Source: Bifidobacterium ruminantium DSM 6489
GTDB lineage: Bacteria > Actinomycetota > Actinomycetes > Actinomycetales > Bifidobacteriaceae
Reading direction: 5' to 3'
Length of the DNA: 64,000 nucleotides
Assembly: GCF_000770925.1 (NCBI RefSeq)
Contig: NZ_JDTK01000008.1
Coordinates: 46,145-110,144 of the forward strand
Of this stretch, positions 28,772 to 40,342 are shown piece by piece. Below the pieces are notes generated by a model. That model was not told the origin of the DNA. It saw only the letters and a program-made list of their open reading frames with translations, and did no database searches. Within the stretch, counting starts at the first letter, position 1. Every line of letters begins with the position of its first letter. The translations under genes and the position numbers were made by a program.

Positions 28772-31700
28772 GCGGAGCCGACGGCATGAATGGAACCATG
28801 CGGAAGAACGAGGCCGCCGCGATGGCGGCCAAACCGAAGATCACCGACAGTCCGGAACAGGCCGCCGTCATCCAAGCGCCATCCTACGAGGATGTCGTCG
28901 TCGTGGCGGGCGCAGGATCCGGCAAAACTTACACCATGACCCGGCGCATCATCACCCTCATCGGACAGGGTGTCAGTCCGGAAAAGATCCTGGGACTGAC
29001 CTTCACGCGTAAAGCCGCGTCTGAACTGCTGTCGCGAGTTTCCGCGGCCGTGGCGCGCAGCCAGGCCGGATCGGACGGACGTGGCGGACATGCCGTCGCG
29101 CGCGCGGCCTTCCTCAAACCGGAAGTCTCCACATACGATGCGTTCTTCCAATCCATCGTGCGCCAATACGGACTGCTTGTCGGCTTCGACCAGAACACGC
29201 AACCGCTGAGCGAGGCGGGCGCGATGCAGCTCATCCACACCGTGCTCGACAAGCATATGGACCAGATCGCCACCTTCAACGATGGCGGTGATGGACTGGG
29301 ATCGTTCGGCACCATCGCGGGGAACGTGTACGCCTTGTCCAACGCCATATCCGGAGCCATGATCGGCGGCGACTGCTCCAGCTTCGACGAGGCCGTGGCA
29401 CGTGTGCGTGAATGGGACGAGGCGTTTGTGGCGCAGGTCGCCAAAGCGCTGGAGGACGAGGATGTGCCCGAGGACGCGCCGAAACTCGGCAAGGCGCCAA
29501 AACAGCGGAAGAAGGAATCCGACGCCGATTTCGAAGAACGCAAACGTGCATATCGCGCCCAATGCCACCAGCTGTGCGTCCACAACACCGCCCGATTGGC
29601 CGGCGTGGCACGCGAACGCGACCTTCTGCTCGACCTTGTGGTCGACTACAACGCCGAGAAACACGCGCTCAACATGGCGGAATTTAGTGATTTCACCATC
29701 GCCGCATTCCAACTCGTCACCCGATTCCCCTCCATCGGAGCCACCTATCGCAAACGCTACACGCACGTCCTGCTCGACGAATACCAGGACACCTCCACTA
29801 CGCAGGCCGCCCTGCTGACCGCCCTGTTCCACGTGGACGACGCGCGCCGCAGCGCCATCAACGCCGTCGGCGACCCGTTCCAATCGATTTACGCATGGCG
29901 AGGCGCCAGCCCGGGCGCGTTCCGCATGTTGCAACACGACCTCGGCCATGACGTGACCGACAGGCCATACGCGCTCACCGTCACCCGACGCAACTCGCGC
30001 ATGGTGCTCGAAGCGGCCAACAACCTGACCAAACCACTGCGACTGCCCGCGAAACGCGCCGGAAGTTCGCTCATGCGCGAAGTGGACGTTCCCGCGCTCG
30101 CCAACACCAAAACTGCCCCCGAAGGCACGCTCGGCGTGCTCGGATACGCCACGTTCGGCCAGGAGGTCGACGCCGTCGTGCGATTCGCCAAACACGCGAT
30201 CGCCCTGCACACCCCAAGCGCGGACGACACGGCAGACGGCGAAAAGGACAATCGGCCGCACGTGGCAATTCTGTTCCGATCCAAAGCGCAGATGCCCGCC
30301 TACGAGGACGCGCTCGGACAGGCCGGACTCACCACGCTCGTCGTCGGGCAGGCGGCGTTGCTGGAACGGCCGGAGATCAAGGACATCATCGCACTGCTGC
30401 ACGTGGTGTGCGACCACACCGACAGCGGCGCGCTCATGCGTCTGCTCGCCACGCCACGGTTCGCTCTCGGAGCGGACGACCTGCAGGCGCTCGCCGGCAT
30501 CGCGGAGAGGCTCAACACCGCGCAACGCTACCGCGCGCTCGTCGCGGCCGGCATCGTGGAGGAGAAGGCGGAACCGTCCGACGCGGACATCCGCGCCACC
30601 GTGCGCGCCTACCGGGATCAAGTGCCCAATGCCGTGTTCCTGATCGACGTGCTGTTACGGGGTGATCTGCCGAAGCTGCTCGACGGCACGTTGAGTGAAA
30701 CGGGCGCGGCCAGCGTGCTCCGCGCCGCCGACGTCATCCGGCAGGTGCAGCGCACGGTCGGCCATCCGCTGCCCGAAGTGGTGCGCGCGGCCATCACCGC
30801 GCTCGACCTCGACATCGACCTGCTGCTCGCGGAACGGATGCGGCATCCGCACGGCGATGCCAGTGATGCCGACGAGACCGACGATGCCGGCTCGTGGAAC
30901 GCGTCATTCGCAACATCTCCGCTCGATGCGATGCTGTCCCTGGTGGACACGTATCTGCAGGAAATCGTCGCCCAAGGCACGCCAAGCCTCCGCGCGTTCA
31001 TGTCCTGGGTGGATTCGCTGCGCGACGCGTCGGACGACAACGCCACTGCCCCTGACACCCCCGTCGATGTGATGCTCATGACCGTGCACCAATCGAAGGG
31101 ACTGGAATGGGACGCCGTGGCCGTGGTCGGCATGCGCGACGGCGTCTTCCCTTCCGAACAAGGCGACCGTCTGAACGTGACGATGGATGAAGACCATCCA
31201 GGCGGCATGAGGGATGGTATATGGAACCCGCCGGAATATGGCGAAAAAGCCCACACATGGCTGGAGGATCCATCCGCGGTCCCGGTACCGGTGCGTGCCG
31301 ACGCGGACATCCTGCCACGCTTTCCGCACGACGCGACCGTCGGCGGCGACCCGCTGGAGGCGCTTGCCGGATTGGATGATGTGGAGCTCATCGACGACGA
31401 GGTGTTCGGCACCTTGCGGACCATGCCTATCGACGACATGGAAGGCGTGGATCCGTCGCAACTGTATCTGACGCAGCAGGAGGAGTATGGCCGTAGACTG
31501 CATGCCGATGAGCGCCGTCTGGCCTACGTGGCGTTGACCCGCGCCCGTCATGAGGCGCTGCTCACCTACAGCGGCTGCAATGAGACGAGCCGCGATTCCC
31601 GTCTGGTGGAAGGGAGAAGGAAAAGCGAGCCGTCGAACTTCTGGCAGGAGGTGCGCGATTCGATGAACGGCATCGTTTCGGCGGCACGCGAACCGCAGAA

Positions 31701-32877
31701 TCTGGCCGATTCGCCGGTGGTGTCCGACGGGCTTGGACACGTCGACGGCATCGATTCGGACGGCTCCCTGCATACGCTCGGCTGCGAACTGCCCGAAGGC
31801 TATTTCGTGGGCGAACATGCCCGTGATTTCGAGGACGCCGTGGTCGGCGACGCATGGAACGCGCCGCTCGAACCGGTATCCGACGACCGGTTCCTGCCAT
31901 GGCCGTGCAATTTGACGGATAATGTCGCCGGCAAACTGCGCGTTGCGGCGGATGGCGTGCGTGAAGCCGAGAAGACCGCCACAACCGCGCCGTCGGAGGA
32001 ATGCGGCAACTCGCTGCTGCGCTGTGCCCGGTTGCTCGTGGCCGACAGGCAGCTTATTCCGGAAGCCGATTTGGCTGACGTGGACGAATCGCAGGAGGCT
32101 TTCGACGCAGCAGTACGTGCCAAAGGAGAGCGGATTCTCGCAGCTGGTCGTCAGAACGTCACTTCGCTGCAGGCGCGCGCCGGCACCATGAGCGAGCGTG
32201 ACGCGCGCGCATACTGGCGTGGTCTGGTTCGTCCGATTCCGCGCGTCGCCTCGCCGACGGCACAGCTCGGCACACAATTCCACGCGTGGGCGGAACGTTT
32301 CATTATGGCCGACGTGAACGCCGACGGCATTGGCGGTGAGGACGGTTTCGACCGTGCGAACGCGCAATCGCGTGCGGATATGATCGCGGCGATCGGTACG
32401 CAATCGCAGAATATGCCAACACAAGATGCGCAGTCGCAGGGCGAACAGCGGATTGCCCAATGGCAACAGCGCCTTGTCGAGTCGAAATGGGCGCAACGCC
32501 GTCCAGCGTGGGTGGAACGCCAGCTCGTCGTCAACGTGCCGCAACTCGGCACCATCGTCAACGGCAAACTTGACGCAGTGTTCTTCGGGGGTCTTGATGA
32601 ATCGAACAAGACGAAACGCTACACCGTGGTCGATTGGAAAACCGGCAGAAAACCACACAAAGACGAGGAAATCAAGGAGAAGCTCGCACAGCTCGACATG
32701 TACCGTCTTCTGCTCTCGGCGATGGAAGGGGTTCCGTTGGACAGTATCGACGCCTGTCTCTACTATGTGAGTGAGCCTCATGAGGCCGATCGCGAGCTGG
32801 ACGCTCTCGATAAAACAGAAGAAGAGATCCTTGCCGAGTTGAGCTACGGAATTCCGCAGCAATCCGACAACGACTAG
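28768..32877 (+). CDS. adnB: AdnB-like UvrD helicase-nuclease subunit
   Basis: A 1369-residue superfamily-1 helicase with a fused nuclease. All motor motifs look intact: VAGAGSGKT (Lys53), LTFTRKAASEL, LLDEYQDTSTTQ, VGDPFQSIYAWRGA, VMLMTVHQSKGLEWD and YVALTRARHEALL. The C-terminal nuclease has LGTQFHAWAERF, NGKLDAVF and VVDWKTGRKPH. It is longer than mycobacterial AdnB, with an acidic insertion between the last motor motifs. It is therefore the likely lead motor of the heterodimer. The start overlaps the previous stop as ATGA, and AAAGGA lies seven bases upstream, so the two subunits are translationally coupled. Confidence 0.9.
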   Translation: MSGADGMNGTMRKNEAAAMAAKPKITDSPEQAAVIQAPSYEDVVVVAGAGSGKTYTMTRRIITLIGQGVSPEKILGLTFTRKAASELLSRVSAAVARSQAGSDGRGGHAVARAAFLKPEVSTYDAFFQSIVRQYGLLVGFDQNTQPLSEAGAMQLIHTVLDKHMDQIATFNDGGDGLGSFGTIAGNVYALSNAISGAMIGGDCSSFDEAVARVREWDEAFVAQVAKALEDEDVPEDAPKLGKAPKQRKKESDADFEERKRAYRAQCHQLCVHNTARLAGVARERDLLLDLVVDYNAEKHALNMAEFSDFTIAAFQLVTRFPSIGATYRKRYTHVLLDEYQDTSTTQAALLTALFHVDDARRSAINAVGDPFQSIYAWRGASPGAFRMLQHDLGHDVTDRPYALTVTRRNSRMVLEAANNLTKPLRLPAKRAGSSLMREVDVPALANTKTAPEGTLGVLGYATFGQEVDAVVRFAKHAIALHTPSADDTADGEKDNRPHVAILFRSKAQMPAYEDALGQAGLTTLVVGQAALLERPEIKDIIALLHVVCDHTDSGALMRLLATPRFALGADDLQALAGIAERLNTAQRYRALVAAGIVEEKAEPSDADIRATVRAYRDQVPNAVFLIDVLLRGDLPKLLDGTLSETGAASVLRAADVIRQVQRTVGHPLPEVVRAAITALDLDIDLLLAERMRHPHGDASDADETDDAGSWNASFATSPLDAMLSLVDTYLQEIVAQGTPSLRAFMSWVDSLRDASDDNATAPDTPVDVMLMTVHQSKGLEWDAVAVVGMRDGVFPSEQGDRLNVTMDEDHPGGMRDGIWNPPEYGEKAHTWLEDPSAVPVPVRADADILPRFPHDATVGGDPLEALAGLDDVELIDDEVFGTLRTMPIDDMEGVDPSQLYLTQQEEYGRRLHADERRLAYVALTRARHEALLTYSGCNETSRDSRLVEGRRKSEPSNFWQEVRDSMNGIVSAAREPQNLADSPVVSDGLGHVDGIDSDGSLHTLGCELPEGYFVGEHARDFEDAVVGDAWNAPLEPVSDDRFLPWPCNLTDNVAGKLRVAADGVREAEKTATTAPSEECGNSLLRCARLLVADRQLIPEADLADVDESQEAFDAAVRAKGERILAAGRQNVTSLQARAGTMSERDARAYWRGLVRPIPRVASPTAQLGTQFHAWAERFIMADVNADGIGGEDGFDRANAQSRADMIAAIGTQSQNMPTQDAQSQGEQRIAQWQQRLVESKWAQRRPAWVERQLVVNVPQLGTIVNGKLDAVFFGGLDESNKTKRYTVVDWKTGRKPHKDEEIKEKLAQLDMYRLLLSAMEGVPLDSIDACLYYVSEPHEADRELDALDKTEEEILAELSYGIPQQSDND

Positions 32878-32926
32878 TGCCGGTGCGCACGACTCCTTAT
32901 TTGAAAAGCAGGGGGCGCTTTCCGGC

Positions 32927-32956
32927 CTGCCTGCGGACTAAACGCAATGCAGGCAG
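32927..32956 (+). other. Small inverted repeat after adnB
   Basis: CTGCCTGC (32927-32934) and GCAGGCAG (32949-32956) form an 8-bp stem in the 166-base gap before the acetyltransferase gene. No T-tract follows, so it may be a weak terminator or chance. Confidence 0.3.
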
Positions 32957-33043
32957 CGTTGTGGAGGAACGCCGCTACCCTCGTGCAGCATGTGTGGGCG
33001 GGCGCACATGCCGGACGCAACGACAGTTAAGGAGTATTCGATT

Positions 33044-33795
33044 ATGGCTGCGAATGACGCAACCACTATCCCGAACACTGGCATGAATGCCGGAATGACC
33101 AACGATTCCCAGCGCACGGACGATTCGACGAAATCAACGATTGTTTTCCGTCCACTTGGCTGGAACGATTTGGGCACGGTGACTGAACTATTCGATCGCA
33201 CTTGGCCGCAGGACGTGGACGAGCTCGGTCCGGACATGTCACGGCTGATTTCCCGATATTTTGTACTGCATTACCTCAAGCCGACCACTTTCGCCAATGG
33301 CGCGTTCACTACCGACGGTACGCTCGCCGGCGTCACGTTCATCCGTGTGGCGGGCGAAGCGCCGCAACTCGACGAAATCGAGGTCGGCGAGGAAATGAAG
33401 GCGTTGGAACGCCGTATCTGCGCCGATTCGAAAGCCGTTAAACACATGGCTGCGCTGAAATCCGGCTTTTCGGTGGAAATCGACCTTGAACGCGAAGGCC
33501 ATGCCAACGAAACCACCATGGGTGAGCTGGAACTGTTCATCGTCAATCCCGATGTGCGTGGCCACGGTGTGGGCGGCCAGCTGTGGCGCCGCATGCAGCA
33601 GCATTTCGCCGCATGGGACGTGCCCGCATTCTATCTGCACACCGATTCCGACTGCGACGTAAGCTTCTACGACCACAAGGGACTGGACTGCATCGCACAT
33701 CGCAGCGCGGAACGTCCGGCTGGCGCCCCGATCGAGGACAGCAAGGAGCCGTTGTTCGACGACATGTTCATTTACAGGGGCCGGGTGAACGCCTG

Positions 33796-33796
<1 letters not shown>
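33044..33796 (+). CDS. GNAT-family N-acetyltransferase
   Basis: A 250-residue cytoplasmic acyltransferase of the GNAT superfamily; substrate unknown. The acetyl-CoA binding loop is visible as VNPDVRGHGVGGQLWRRM, with the preceding strand MGELELFIV. The C-terminal half contains the usual FYLHTDSDCDVSFYDHKGL strand-helix. The first roughly 30 residues are a polar extension. ATG 33044 is chosen because AAGGAG sits nine bases upstream. Its stop overlaps the next start by one base (TGATG), so it is coupled to the MFS permease, and the two may act on or export the same compound. Confidence 0.88.
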
Positions 33797-36025
<2,229 letters not shown>

Positions 36026-36050
36026 CCCCCGCGACTGCTTCGTTTCCCAC

Positions 36051-36091
36051 GCGATCCGCCGACGTGCCGCCCATGGCCGTCGGCGGATCGC
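36051..36091. terminator. Terminator between dapB and csoR
   Basis: A perfect 14-bp stem (36051-36064 with 36078-36091) is followed by GTCTTATTT. The genes converge here, so it probably serves both. Confidence 0.8.
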
Positions 36092-36094
36092 GTC

Positions 36095-36385
36095 TTATTT
36101 CACCAGTCTGGCGATGGCGGCGCTGACCTCGGCGAGCTTCTCATCGGAGACGGCGCCGCCTTCCCTCGCCGCCTTGCTGACGCAATGGCCCAGATGGTCG
36201 TCGAGCAGCAGCAGCGCCACCGATTTGAGCGCGCTGTCCGCCGCCGAGATCTGCGTCAGGATATCGATGCAGTATTCGCCGTTCTCCGTCATCTGGCGGA
36301 TGCCACGCACCTGTCCCTCGATGCGATTGAGCCGCGCGACGATTTTCCTCTGGTCGTCCGCGTATCCGTGCTCCGTGGTGTTCAT
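36095..36385 (-). CDS. csoR: Copper-sensing repressor, CsoR family
   Basis: A 96-residue all-helical metal-sensitive repressor (DUF156). The copper ligands are present with exact CsoR spacing: Cys39, His64 and Cys68. The DNA-binding basic N-terminal region is RKIVARLNRIEGQVRGIRQM. CsoR represses copper export genes and releases DNA when Cu(I) binds. The start at 36385 has GAGGAG six bases upstream; the frame runs on far upstream but has no support there. It is divergent from the copper ATPase, with a palindromic operator between them. Confidence 0.95.
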   Translation of the reverse strand: MNTTEHGYADDQRKIVARLNRIEGQVRGIRQMTENGEYCIDILTQISAADSALKSVALLLLDDHLGHCVSKAAREGGAVSDEKLAEVSAAIARLVK

Positions 36386-36450
36386 GGCATGCTCCTCGCA
36401 ACGCTGAAAACTTTGTCCTATGGCTAAAGATAGCGTACCGACACATGGAA

Positions 36451-36471
36451 ATATACCCCATAGGGGTATAT
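36451..36471. promoter_or_regulatory. CsoR operator
   Basis: A palindrome with 9-bp perfect arms, ATATACCCC and GGGGTATAT, around a 3-base centre (ATA). The TACCCC...GGGGTA core is the classic CsoR recognition sequence. It sits 50 bases before the copper ATPase start and 66 bases before csoR, so it can control both. Confidence 0.9.
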
Positions 36472-36520
36472 GGTGGTGGTATTCGTTAAGGCACGGACAA
36501 CAATTCTGGAAGACAGGTGA

Positions 36521-39421
36521 ATGATGCACATCGCAATCGCCATCCTGCTGGCGCTGCTCGTCACCGCGGGAGTGCTGTGGTTCTTCTTCGCGCCACGAAA
36601 GGCGCACCGCGCGCACATCCGCGACGGCGTGCAGGAGGCCGTCGTCGAAGTCAAAGGAGGCTACGATCCGGCAATCGTCGAAGCGGAGGCCGGCCTGCCG
36701 CTGCGGCTGATCTTCGACCGCAAGGAGGACGGCGAATGCTCCTCGCACGTGGTGTTCCCCGACTTCGGCATCGACCTCGCGCTGCCCGCCTTCCGCACGA
36801 CGACGCTGACGATCCATCCCGACCAACCCGGCGACTACCCCTTCGCCTGCGGCATGAACATGCTCCACGGCACTCTGCGCGTCCTGCCGGGCAGACATTC
36901 CGGCACCGGCACGGACACCGACGCCAACGCGAATACCGCAACGGACACTGACATCACCACGGCCCACGGAACCGGCCCATCCAACGCCGGATCCACCGCC
37001 GAACCCTCCACTCATGCGGACTCTGGCACCGGCAGCACGACCGACGACGCGAAACCAGGCATCCGCATCCTCATCGCACGTCTCGTCGTGGCCGCCATCT
37101 GCACAATCCCCGTATTCGCCTCCACCATGCTCATGCTCTACCCGATGGCGAACTGGGTGCAGTTCCTGCTGATGCTGCCGATCGTCGGCTACGCGGCACT
37201 GCCGATCTTCCGCAGCGGATTCGCGGCCATCATCCACCGCTCACCGGAAATGAACGCGCTGGTCAGCCTCGGCATCGTGGCCGCATTCGCATACTCCTGC
37301 GTCGCCACCTTCATGCCATCGATCCTGCCCGCCAACGCACGCGAACCGTATTTCGAAGCGGTCGGCGTGGTCGTCACGCTCATGCTCATCGGTCAGCTGC
37401 TCGAAGCGAGGGCACGCGCCGGCACCGGCGAAGCCATGCGCGCGCTCGCCGGACTGCGCTCGAAAACCGCACGCGTGATACGCGACGGCAGGGAATATGA
37501 CATCAGCGTCGACGACGTGCGCGTCGGCGACATCATCGCCATCCGTCCGGGCGAAAAACTGCCGGTCGATGGCATTGTCACCTCCGGCAGATCCACCGTC
37601 GACGAATCCATGATCACCGGCGAATCCATGCCGGTCGCCAAAGCCGAAGGCGACGACGTGACCGGCGCCACCATCAACGGCAGCGGCTCGCTACGCTACC
37701 GGGCCACGAAAGTCGGCAAGGACACCGTGCTCGCGCAGATCATCGGCATGGTCCAGGCCGCGCAAAGCTCGAAAGCGCCGGTGCAACGGCTCGCGGACCG
37801 GATTTCCAGCGTCTTCGTGCCCATCGTCGTGCTGATCGCGGTCTGGTCCTGCGCGATGTGGTACGCGTTCGGCCCGCAGCCACGCGTCACGCACGCGCTG
37901 GTGGCCGCGGTATCGGTACTGCTCATCGCCTGCCCATGCGCGCTCGGACTTGCAACACCCCTGTCCGTCACGGTCTCCACCGGGCGCGCCGCACGCATGG
38001 GCGTGCTCATCCGCTCCGCGGAAGCATTGGAAGCCTGCGGAAAAATCAATGCCGTCGTACTTGACAAAACCGGCACTATCACCACCGGACGGCCCACGCT
38101 GACCGACGTGCTGCCGCTCGGCACCTGGCGTAACGCCCCTGACGACCTGCTGGCGATCGCAGCCACGGCCGAACGCGACTCCGAACATCCACTCGCCGCC
38201 GCGATCGTGGCCGCGGCGAAGCAACGCGCGGCCACACCAGGGCAATCCACTGCGTTCCGCGCGATTGCCGGGCAAGGCGTCACCGCCGACATCGTCTTCC
38301 GCGGGCTGCCGCACACCGCCGCCGTCGGCAACACCGACCTGATCGACGCCCTCGACGTCGGCATGCCGCTCGCCGCCGCGGACGCCCCGCAGGAGGACCT
38401 CGACGCGATCATCGGGGATATGGAACGCCTGTCGGCCCAGGGGAAAACCCCGATGCTGGTCGCCATCGACGGCGCACTTGCCGGCATCGTGGCGGTCGCC
38501 GACGTGCCGAAGGAAGATTCGCGGCGGGCCATCGCGCTGCTTGCCAAGCGCGGCGTCATGACGGTCATGCTGACGGGCGACAACGCGGCGACGGCGCGTG
38601 CCATCGCCGACCAGGTCGGCGTCGGGCGCGTTGTCGCCGGCGTGCGTCCGGAGCGCAAGGCCGATGAAATCGCGAAACTGCAGGCGCAAGGCTACACGGT
38701 CGCGATGGTGGGAGACGGCATCAACGACGCTCCGGCCCTCGCACGCGCCGACGTCGGGTTCGCCATCGGCACCGGCACCGATGTGGCCATCCAATCCGCG
38801 GACGTGACGCTGATGAGCGGCTCTCTCATGGCTCTCGTGCACGCGCTCGACCTGACCCGCGCCACCATGCGCAACATCGTGCAGAACCTCGGATTCGCGC
38901 TCGGCTACAACAGCATCGGCATCCTGGTCGCGGCTGGCGCGCTGTACCCGTTCACCGGGCAGATGCTCAATCCGATGATCGCGGGCGCGGCCATGGCATT
39001 CTCCTCGCTGTGCGTGGTCACGAACGCGAGCCGCCTACGCCTGTTCGACCCGGGCGCGGCCGAACGCAGAACCTATCGGGTTCGCAAGCCGAATCCGAAC
39101 ACCAATACCCATCAACAGAAAGGAACCATCATGGGATTGTTCAGTGATCATCAGGCCAAGAAGGACGCCCGCAGCATGGCGGGCATGGATTCCGGCTGCT
39201 GCGGCGGCCACGGTGCGAACGCCGGCGGTTGCGGGTGCGGCCACGGCATGGCTGGCGCGTCCGATACGGCTGCGGCCACCGTCAAGGACCCGGTCTGCGG
39301 CATGACCATCGACCCGTCCACCGCTGCGGCCACCCGCGAATTCAACGGCGTCACCTACTATTTCTGCAACCCCGGCTGCGCCGACAAGTTCGCCCAGAAT
39401 CCGCAAGACTACGTGGACTGA
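36521..39421 (+). CDS. copA: Copper-exporting P1B-type ATPase with cupredoxin N-domain and fused YHS domain
   Basis: A 966-residue heavy-metal ATPase. Instead of the usual HMA domains, a membrane helix (residues 4-23) is followed by a cupredoxin-like domain (about 35-125) with likely copper ligands Cys73, His76, Cys110, Met112/114 and His116. A Thr/Asp-rich linker leads to the ATPase core: TGES loop, CPC (471-473), DKTGT with phosphorylated Asp515, and GDGIND (731-736). The last 96 residues (from Met871) contain a Cys/His-rich stretch ([15 protein letters not shown]) and a YHS domain (DPVCGMTID...YYFCNPGC). An intact ribosome site before Met871 suggests this was once, or still also is, a separate gene. 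It is divergent from csoR. Of the two adjacent ATGs, the second (36524) may be the real start. Confidence 0.95.
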   Translation: MMHIAIAILLALLVTAGVLWFFFAPRKAHRAHIRDGVQEAVVEVKGGYDPAIVEAEAGLPLRLIFDRKEDGECSSHVVFPDFGIDLALPAFRTTTLTIHPDQPGDYPFACGMNMLHGTLRVLPGRHSGTGTDTDANANTATDTDITTAHGTGPSNAGSTAEPSTHADSGTGSTTDDAKPGIRILIARLVVAAICTIPVFASTMLMLYPMANWVQFLLMLPIVGYAALPIFRSGFAAIIHRSPEMNALVSLGIVAAFAYSCVATFMPSILPANAREPYFEAVGVVVTLMLIGQLLEARARAGTGEAMRALAGLRSKTARVIRDGREYDISVDDVRVGDIIAIRPGEKLPVDGIVTSGRSTVDESMITGESMPVAKAEGDDVTGATINGSGSLRYRATKVGKDTVLAQIIGMVQAAQSSKAPVQRLADRISSVFVPIVVLIAVWSCAMWYAFGPQPRVTHALVAAVSVLLIACPCALGLATPLSVTVSTGRAARMGVLIRSAEALEACGKINAVVLDKTGTITTGRPTLTDVLPLGTWRNAPDDLLAIAATAERDSEHPLAAAIVAAAKQRAATPGQSTAFRAIAGQGVTADIVFRGLPHTAAVGNTDLIDALDVGMPLAAADAPQEDLDAIIGDMERLSAQGKTPMLVAIDGALAGIVAVADVPKEDSRRAIALLAKRGVMTVMLTGDNAATARAIADQVGVGRVVAGVRPERKADEIAKLQAQGYTVAMVGDGINDAPALARADVGFAIGTGTDVAIQSADVTLMSGSLMALVHALDLTRATMRNIVQNLGFALGYNSIGILVAAGALYPFTGQMLNPMIAGAAMAFSSLCVVTNASRLRLFDPGAAERRTYRVRKPNPNTNTHQQKGTIMGLFSDHQAKKDARSMAGMDSGCCGGHGANAGGCGCGHGMAGASDTAAATVKDPVCGMTIDPSTAAATREFNGVTYYFCNPGCADKFAQNPQDYVD
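39131..39421 (+). other. Possible internal translation start for a separate YHS copper-binding protein
   Basis: Inside the ATPase frame, AAAGGAACCATC precedes ATG 39131. Translation from here would give a 96-residue protein starting [16 protein letters not shown] that has the Cys/His-rich segment and the complete YHS domain. The linker just upstream ([14 protein letters not shown]) reads like translated intergenic sequence. Both fused and free forms could be produced. Confidence 0.5.
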
Positions 39422-39485
39422 ATTTCGGGACGCACGTTTCTGTTAGGCGCGCCTTCCGGGGTGCTGTTTTGCGATTGTGCACTCA

Positions 39486-39535
39486 AGTCCGACGCAAGCA
39501 CACCTGTTTGCGTCGGACTTCGTTTGCTTTTTTTG
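39486..39535 (+). terminator. Terminator after the copper ATPase
   Basis: A perfect 12-bp stem (39486-39497 with 39508-39519) is followed, after a short gap, by a run of seven T (39529-39535). It separates the copper genes from the convergent ureide gene series. Confidence 0.75.
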
Positions 39536-39571
39536 AGATTTTCCGACCCGTTCTGATGCGCAGCCCCTGCT

Positions 39572-40306
39572 TTACGGTCTAGAGAATCCGGAGAGCAGCC
39601 CAACCATCTCTTTTGCGCCCGGATTGGCGAATTCCCGCCGTTTCGATGTACGAGCTCCGATGCGCACCAGACCTTCGACCAGCGCGGCCGCGGCTGCCAC
39701 GCCATCAATCACCGGTACATGCAATTCATCCTCCAGCCTTTCGCACATGCCGGCCATTCCCGCACATCCCAATACGATCGAATCCGCGTCGCATTGCTCC
39801 AGCGTTGCCCGGCATTCCGCCAATAAGGATGTGTAAGCGGCGTCCGGATGCTCGTCGAGTCCCAGCACAGGAACCTCGCATGCCCGGTAGGCCACGCATT
39901 GCCGCGTGAATCCGTATTCGTCGACCAAATCCTGGGCACGTCCCAATGTACGTCCCAGCGTGGTGACAATCGCGAATGAACGTCCGACCAGCGTGGCCAC
40001 ATGGAACGCGGCCTGCGCGATACCCACTACAGGTTCCTGTGCAAGTTCCTGCGCCGCGTGCAGTCCCGGATCACCGAAACATGCCAGCACATAACCGTCG
40101 CACCCGTCGACCTCACCTTTGCTCACTTCGTCCATCACGCCGACTGCGGCAAGCGCTTCGTCACTGTGCGATTCGATGGAGACAGGCCCCATGGTCGGGC
40201 TTACCGCCTCGATCTTGACATCGTCGCTGACGGCTTTTCGCGCCGCCTGCTCAATTGTGCGCGTCATGGACCACGTGGTGTTCGGATTGATTATTTTGAT
40301 TTTCAT
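39572..40306 (-). CDS. Hydantoin/allantoin racemase-like protein (Asp/Glu racemase family)
   Basis: A 244-residue cytoplasmic protein of the aspartate/glutamate/hydantoin racemase superfamily. The N-terminus KIKIINPNTTWSMT is the hallmark of hydantoin racemases. The two catalytic Cys are in YVLACFGDPG (about residue 76) and IVLGCAGMAG (about residue 180). Since the neighbours are allantoinase and an NCS1 permease, the best guess is an allantoin racemase (HpxA-like) that feeds the stereospecific allantoinase. Hydantoin itself is possible. It is the last gene of the minus-strand series, 36 bases after the permease; GAGG lies five bases before the ATG. Confidence 0.85.
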   Translation of the reverse strand: MKIKIINPNTTWSMTRTIEQAARKAVSDDVKIEAVSPTMGPVSIESHSDEALAAVGVMDEVSKGEVDGCDGYVLACFGDPGLHAAQELAQEPVVGIAQAAFHVATLVGRSFAIVTTLGRTLGRAQDLVDEYGFTRQCVAYRACEVPVLGLDEHPDAAYTSLLAECRATLEQCDADSIVLGCAGMAGMCERLEDELHVPVIDGVAAAAALVEGLVRIGARTSKRREFANPGAKEMVGLLSGFSRP

Positions 40307-40342
40307 GTCGACCTCGGATGGAAAAGCAAGGATGGGGTCACT

